This document shows positions 58,078 through 64,000 of a stretch of DNA of 64,000 nt, piece by piece. The notes under the pieces were generated by a model. It made no database searches. It worked only from the letters and a program-made list of their open reading frames with translations, and had not been told where the DNA came from. Source of the stretch: Tethya wilhelma (Eukaryota > Porifera > Demospongiae > Tethyida > Tethyidae); assembly GCA_964030475.1 (NCBI GenBank), contig CAXIPT010000023.1, positions 219,844-283,843 of the forward strand, given 5' to 3'. Each line of letters starts with the position of its first letter. Position 1 is the stretch's first letter. A program made the position numbers and the translations under genes.

Positions 58078-58245
58078 AATAAACATCACAAGGGATATGT
58101 AAAACCCTAAGGAGATTTATAAATGCCAGTATTGGGATATAAATACCAAAGAGATATATAAATACTGTAATGGATAAATAAATATCAAAGAAGATATATA
58201 AATACTGTGATGGATAAATAAATATCAAAGAAGATATATAAACAA
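58078..58245. repeat. AT-rich minisatellite, same family as 25620
   Basis: Units such as TATAAATACTGTGATGGATA and AATATCAAAGAAGATATATA, sandwiched between two PH repeats. Confidence 0.7.
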
Positions 58246-58261
58246 GTAAAAAAAACATTGG

Positions 58262-59322
58262 AAATATAATTCCCAGTACGGTAGTACTGAGTACATAAGA
58301 ATGGCACGGATGGCCCATTAGCGCAATACAAATATTCACGCTAATAAAAATGAGCGCTTGGCACTATAAGGCTTCTAAAGCTGCCTTTTAGCTCATTCTC
58401 TTTCTAATGAGCCTAAAAACATGGCCTAAAACCATCGCTAAAGTACTTAACAAAAATATGCCAAACCTCCAATTTTCTTCATCTCCTTCTTCTTATTCTT
58501 CTATGTTGGCAAGACTTTTCTCAAAGACTGCTCACTTTCATAAGCTGATTCTTGAACGAATTTACTTGGTTTCTTTGTCTTCACGTGCTTTTTGCATCGG
58601 TTATAGCTGTGTCGCTACGAAAAGCGACTTCTCCGTATGGCAGTCATTCATTTCTATACTCATTAATAATTCATCAGCTACTTGGGAAATCAAGTTGACG
58701 ACCCTTTTCCAGATAACAAGTGTGCATTATTTGGAATCCGAACGTTCACTGCCTGCTTTACCTGAAGATTTCTGGTTGTACTGAAGTCTCTGTAACCTTT
58801 CAGTCTTCAGTATTTAGGAGATGAATAGACTACTTTCAGGTTTGTTATGTAGTTGTCATTATAAGAAGATGAGCAAAACAAGTAAATTTTGTTAGATACA
58901 GCTCCAGACTCCTGAGATGCTTCACTCAGTGATAGCATAGAAGCTATAATATCCATGCTGATAGTGTACATGTAACCATGGATATTATAGCTCTCGGAAC
59001 ATCCATGATGTAACTAATATATCCACACAAACTCAAATGTGATTCATAGAATAATGAAAAAATGAGAACAAACAAGTGAAAAAAACATTGGAAATGTATT
59101 GAGAAATAATAATGGCCAAATCGTAAAAAAGAAAGCAAACAAGATTGAATGGCTGTATGAGTGTGTAAAGAATTTTTCCTATGGGCAACATGAGGGACTC
59201 AACATGGACTACATGCAGCCCACACAGGAATGATTCTGCACAGCCATTCAATCTTGTTTGCTTTCTTTTTTACGATTTGGCCATTCCTATGTCTCAATAC
59301 ATTTCCAATGTTTTTTTCACTT
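58262..59322 (-). mobile_element. PH repeat, subfamily 2, inverse orientation, with end hairpin
   Basis: Hairpin at 58272-58290 with one mismatch (TACTGA), subfamily-2 middle (CTTTACCTGAAGATTTCTGG), and a terminal palindrome at about 59060-59322 containing GGGCAACATGAGGGACTCAA. Confidence 0.75.
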
Positions 59323-59324
59323 GT

Positions 59325-60043
59325 GAAACATAGGAATGGCCAAATCGTAAAAAGAAGGCAAACAAGATGGAATGGCTGTCTGAGTGTGTGCCGAATTCTT
59401 CCTGTGTGGGCTACATGTAGTACTCTCTTTCCATGTTGAGTCCCTCATGTTGCCCATAGGAATAATTCTTTACACACTCTGCCAGCCATTCCATCTTGTT
59501 TGCCTTCTTTTTACGATTTGGCCATTCCTATGTCTCATTACATTTCCAATGTTTTTTTTTACTTGTTTGTTCTCATTTTTTCATAATTCTACAAATCATG
59601 ATCACATTCGAGTTTGTGTGTATATGGTAGTTACTTGTACACTAATGATCAGCATGGAGCTCAGGCTGATTAGTACTGAAGTAATCTCAGGAGACTGAGC
59701 TGTATTTAATTGCTTTGTTCATCTTATAATGAATACTACATAACACATTAGTCTATTCACCTCCTAAATATTGAAGACTGAAAGGTTACAGAGAGTACAG
59801 CACAATCAGAAATCTTCAGGTAAAGCAAGCAGGCAGCGAATATTTCGATTCCAAATAACGCACACTTATCTACCTGGAAAAGGGTGATCAATTTGACTTT
59901 TCAAGTAGCTATTGAATTTATGCATGATGTAGAAATGAATGGCTGCCATACGGAGAAGCGCTTTTCGCCTTGTATCTAGCCATTCAACGGGAGACTCGAG
60001 CACACGATACCAAAAGCACGTGAAGACAATGGTACCAAGTTTG
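59325..60043 (+). mobile_element. PH repeat, subfamily 2, cut at an N
   Basis: Palindrome 59325-59575, subfamily-2 middle, common block from about 59850 (TTCCAAATAACGCACACTTA), ending abruptly at the N at 60044 inside ACCAAGTTTGT. It lies head-to-head with the preceding inverse copy. Confidence 0.75.
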
Positions 60044-60044
60044 T
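60044..60044. other. single N between two repeats
   Basis: Separates the 3' block of one PH copy from the interior of another palindrome. Repeat-to-repeat joins of this kind are typical contig joins. Confidence 0.6.
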
Positions 60045-60575
60045 NACATTGGAAATGTAATGAGACACAGGAATGGCTAAATCGTAAAAAGAACGCAAAC
60101 AAGATGGAATGGCTGTTAAAGGAACTGTGTCACTATATAAGCGGTGTTTTGTTGCTAAAAATAAAAATAATGACGTTTTGTGACGTTTTTGTTGATACGC
60201 GGGTACCACGTCCGGGAACGTTTGCATACTACTCCGTGTATTGCGCATTTTGCTTTTACTCGCGTAATAGTACTACGTGGTCAGCTGTTATTACAAGCCT
60301 AAGTAGCTCGCGTAATGCGCACTTAATACTGTAAGGTTTCTGTTTACAACCCATTTATAGTAACAAAACACCGCTTATATAGTGACACAGTTCCTTTAAG
60401 AGTGTGTAAGGAATTCTTCCTGTGGGCAAAATAAGAGACTCAATAAGGAGATTGTTAAATGCAGCCCATACAGGAAGAATTCTACACACACTCAACAGCC
60501 ATTCCATCTTGTTTGCGTTCTTTTTATGATTTAGCCATTCCTGTGTCTCATTACATTTCCAATGTTTTTTGTACT
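60045..60575 (+). repeat. PH palindrome, subfamily 1, split by a TTAA element
   Basis: ACATTGGAAATGTAATGAGA at 60045 pairs with the segment ending CATTTCCAATGTTTTTTGTA at about 60570. The palindrome is interrupted at GGCTGTTAA, where a separate element was inserted. Confidence 0.8.
60120..60395. mobile_element. 276-bp TTAA-flanked MITE
   Basis: Perfect inverted ends of at least 34 bp (AGGAACTGTGTCACTATATA ...) with TTAA on both sides (60116-60119, 60396-60399). TTAA targeting is shared by piggyBac and Kolobok; the AGG start fits Kolobok better, from memory. Confidence 0.85.
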
Positions 60576-60857
60576 TGTTTTTAATGTTAATTAGTTCAAA
60601 TCTTTCAATAAACGGTAAACAAGGCAGTACGGCAATATAAACAGTACATAACATCCATACAGTCACTAGTTCACACCATAATAAAGTTGTTACACATGCA
60701 TTTTAGGTCTTTCTTTTTGTATTCAGATAAATCTTTCACTGTTTTAAGAGCAAAATATGAATGGTTCACAGTTGCCAGGGCAACTTGTGTATCACCATCA
60801 TAGGTGTATTAATTAGTGTACACAAGTAACAATCTCCCGGACATTCACAATTGCTCT

Positions 60858-63062
60858 CTAACCAGGGTTACATAAAGCAATCTCAGCTTTCTTTTCTTGA
60901 GCTATGTTCCTTGTTGACTTAGCTTTTTTAACCCTTTTGCTATTCCAGCAAGACAGGATACACATGCAGACACCCTCAAGAGATCCATGTGATACTTTCA
61001 ATGGCTTCCATAACTCTTTGCTTCGTACCTGATACACACTTTTGGCAGTGCCCTTATCAAACATGCAGTTTTTCTCCTTACTTTTCTATTATTATAGGGC
61101 CCAACATTCAGAATCACTTAGTGAAGTTGAAGACTCACTATCAGTGATGTTTGCAGAGCTAGAGGACTCACTTTGAGTCTCATTATATTCAGTATATCTG
61201 CTTCTTTGTCATATGAATTAGAGTTTTCCTAAATACAGGAAATTAGCGCACTTGAAATACTACAAATTTAGTATGTACAGATTTATTTCACCTTGTTTTA
61301 ATGGTTGTTACCATTGCTTATGCTCTTGAAATATCTCTACACTCCTGTTCAAACACAATTGCTTCTCAAGGAAGCACGTCGTGTTCTATTTACACGTAGT
61401 ATAAATAGCAAATTTAATTAGGTGTTGCCATGGAAACGCATCTTAGGGAATTTCCCTTCTATACTTAGCTCACTAGTACCAACAATAAAAGTGTAGTGTA
61501 CAGTATACCAGAGAAAAAAGTAATCAACTTTAGTCACTTTTTTTGGAAAAAAGTAGTGTGCCAAATCCTCCATTTCTACTATGAGTGCACACATATGTAG
61601 AGATGTTATACGATCTGAAGTTGGAGTACACGCGCTACGTATTGGGTTGCAGGCATACTGCTTTAGGTGGCACCCATCATCATAACATAATTTATAAAAC
61701 CTGATTCAGAAATGTAAGCATCAGCAAAATGATGATTTCCATAAACTAACACCATCATGAATCTCCCAGAGAGTATACGTACACAAACAGTCTCATGTTC
61801 AAACTTACGTAACATACATCTTGGAGAAAAGTGTGCAAAGCACCATACACATGTGCCTTTGATTCAGATCCATATAGCTCAGCAAGCATAGTAAAAATCC
61901 CACACGGCCATGCTCCTGCCATTATTCCTATTGATGGATATATGATAGTAATAATTATTGTAAACTGGTTACTAAGTTAAACCGTAGTGCATATGTAATT
62001 GTACATGTTATGTATAATTATAACCAACTGTAGCTGCTGTTTGTTTGTTTACTCGAACACGATCCTTTTCTGTGTTGCAAGAGAGCTTGACTTCTTGCGA
62101 ACCACTTTCAAAAATACTGTATGTATAGTACATGTTACAGTTACTACATTCTCAATAAGATCTGGAAAAATCTCAGTCCGGTTTAGGAATTAATTAAGAT
62201 ATGCAAACAATTTGTGCATATTATTAATTTGAACTACATCCTAAACAGGGTTTTTAGGTTCTAAGTTATTTAGAATCGGGACTCAGGTTTTTCCGGATCT
62301 TTAATTATTACAATAATAATAATTTTTTTCCGTAACAATGTGTGCATGGATATAAATAATAAAGTTTCAGTTTTTTTTTACATACCCACTGTTTGACGTT
62401 TCAATGGAAATGCAGGCTCGCTTAGAATCAGGTGGTGTCAGATCATCATTCTTGCTTAATTCAGTAGATATGGTGTAGATCGTTTGTCCAGCAGAGCTAG
62501 AGGACAGTTTGCTACATATTTCATGCTGTATTCCATGTTCGTAGTCTTCAATCAGCTTTGTTGGAAGAGATGATGCTGTTTCCCATGTGGTCTGTGTAAG
62601 TGATTTACCAAGCCAAAGAACTTATATTATAGTGTAGCACAACATTTTACAAAAAGTGTGGTACATATTATAGTCACTACAATACCTTCTAAGCGCTTCA
62701 AAAAACATGGGTGTGTGTGTAACTGCCAGATAATGCACAGTCAGTACTTACCTGATAAAGTGTTGAATGTCGTGTTACTCTCTTGTCTACAACAAGACCA
62801 ACTTGATCTTCTTCGGTGGAACTAGCTGATGTGGTAGAATCTTCTAGGGATAAGTTTTGTGGTACTGCAATATTTGGCTTGTGAATGCGACAATAACGAG
62901 ACATGTACTCAGGTGCATTGGGACAGCCCGTCCTCACTTGACCTGGGAGCCCTTTGTAAGTAACATACCCTGCGTTTGTTGCATAGCATACAGCTCTGTG
63001 GTTTTTCATGTTGCCGTCTATTACTATTGCTTGCCCACAACCTTTTCCATCACAATGATGTC
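60858..63062 (-). pseudogene. KDZ-type transposase remnant with cysteine cluster
   Basis: On the minus strand from 63062: CDGKGCGQAIVIDGNMKNHR, CYATNAGYVTYKGLPGQVRT and CPNAPEYMSRYCRIHKPNIA form a Cys/His cluster of the CxC type found next to KDZ (Kyakuja-Dileera-Zisupton) transposases. The next exon (about 62624-62395) reads VLWLGKSLTQTTWETASSLP and YEHGIQHEI, a chromo-like module. About 61915-61790 gives IMAGAWPCGIFTMLAELYGS, and about 61690-61560 YDDGCHLKQYACNPIRSACT, matching the KDZ core signature YDDACHLK with its conserved aspartates. A Ser-rich segment and VRSKELWKPLKVSHGSLEGV end it near 60858. The expected HF..H motif after the core is degraded to EMEDLAHYFF. The 5' exons are absent; a PH repeat lies immediately upstream at 63106. 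Confidence 0.7.
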
Positions 63063-63105
63063 CTGTATTGAGGATTAGCCAAATTGGGATAAATCAATGT
63101 TTAAA

Positions 63106-64000
63106 ACAAGTAAAAAAAAAACATTGGAAATGTAATGAGACACAGGAATGGCTAAATCGTAAAAAGAACGCAAACAAGATGGAATGGCTGTTAGAGTGTG
63201 TGGAGAATTCTTCCTGTATGGGCTGCATTTAGCAATCTCCTTATTGAGTCTCTCATTTTGCCCACAGGAAGAATTCCTTACACTCTAACAGCCATTCCAT
63301 CTTGTTTGCGTTCTTTTTACGATTTAGCCATTCCTGTGTCTCATTACATTTCCAATGTTTTTTTTACTTGTTTGTTCTCATTTTTCCATAATTCTACAAA
63401 TCACATTTGAGTTGGTATGTGTAGCTAGCAACTGAGCTAGTAGTCTACTGAACGGCGGGCTGCTGAGCTGTTAAATTGTGTAGCCTGCTTGATGACTGAA
63501 GTGAAACACACATCTCAGTCATTTGGAGGCAAGAGCTGTATCATAAGATTTACTTGCCTTTCTATATGTTATGATAATCAAAGTCCTGATTCATCTCTTA
63601 AGAAGAGCAAGAGCATCCAGGTATCACAAAATAGTTCCAGGCAACTCATGCAACTTGCATTTATTATAAATTCCAAATAACGCACACTTTGTGTGTGGAA
63701 AGGGTCGTAAATTCGAATTTTTTAGAAGCTAATGAATTATGCATGAGTGTAGAAATTAATGGCGGCCATATGGAGGAGGCGCTTTTCGCCTTGTATCTGG
63801 CTACTCAATGAGAGGCGCTAAAAACCGATGGCAAAAGCGATTGAAGACAAAGAAACCAACTTCATTCGTTCAAGAATCAGCTTCTAAAAGTGAATGGTCT
63901 TTGAGATATGGCGTGAGAAGATAGAAGAAGAAGAAGAAGAAGAAGAAGAAGATGGAGAAAATTGGAGGTTTGACAAATTGTAGTTTGGTACTTTAGCGAT
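63106..64000 (+). mobile_element. PH repeat, subfamily 1, running off the window
   Basis: Full palindrome 63106-63375, middle with ATTTGGAGGCAAGAGCTGTA, common block, and (GAA)n tract at 63925-63950. The window ends before the hairpin. It is collinear with 30770-31846 and 39530-40572. Confidence 0.85.

Overview
This is nuclear DNA from an animal, not a prokaryote. It is AT-rich, genes are split by short GT-AG introns, and simple repeats and decayed transposons dominate. The protein families are HECT ligases of the invertebrate/fish expansion, eukaryotic IS3-like integrases, KDZ-type transposases and a Penelope-like retroelement with GIY-YIG. They fit an early-branching metazoan; my best guess is a demosponge such as Amphimedon. 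I see no tRNA, rRNA, CRISPR array or operon, and no gene I would confidently call an ordinary host housekeeping gene.

Layout. 0-6.2 kb: a divergent pair, an integrase-like gene on the minus strand (436-1130, continuing off the window) and a six-exon HECT ubiquitin-ligase gene on the plus strand (1377-6171), which splices conceptually into one open frame of about 800 codons. 6.9-25.6 kb: a large inverted duplication. The same multi-exon gene (coiled coil, acidic/basic region, Ig-like C-terminus) lies on the plus strand at 6.9-10.0 kb and on the minus strand at 25.6-14.7 kb, around a spacer with a decayed integrase. The right arm carries a Penelope-like element in circularly permuted order (16405-21356), which itself carries a 400-bp TIR element, plus a separate 206-bp TA-flanked element. 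The left arm keeps the corresponding empty target sites.

26.2-36.4 kb: two decayed HECT copies (26.9-30.6 and 33.5-36.4 kb), the second divergent from a decayed integrase (31.9-33.1 kb). 30.8-40.6 and 55.4-64.0 kb: repeat fields built from a roughly 1-kb family with a ~290-bp palindrome at one end and an 8-bp-stem hairpin at the other, in both orientations. 41.4-53.7 kb: remnants of several transposase classes, a small RGG-rich gene, a lysine-rich minus-strand gene, a fourth HECT fragment and an IS630/Tc1-like fragment. 60.9-63.1 kb: remnant of a KDZ-type transposase with a cysteine cluster.

How it fits together: the window reads as nested mobile elements. The recurring theme is a HECT E3 ligase head-to-head with a minus-strand gene, an integrase in two of four cases. 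I regard this as the best candidate for an undescribed mobile system. Three single Ns (10009, 54051, 60044) sit at abrupt context changes and look like contig joins, so large-scale structure across them, including the inverted duplication, needs checking against raw reads.
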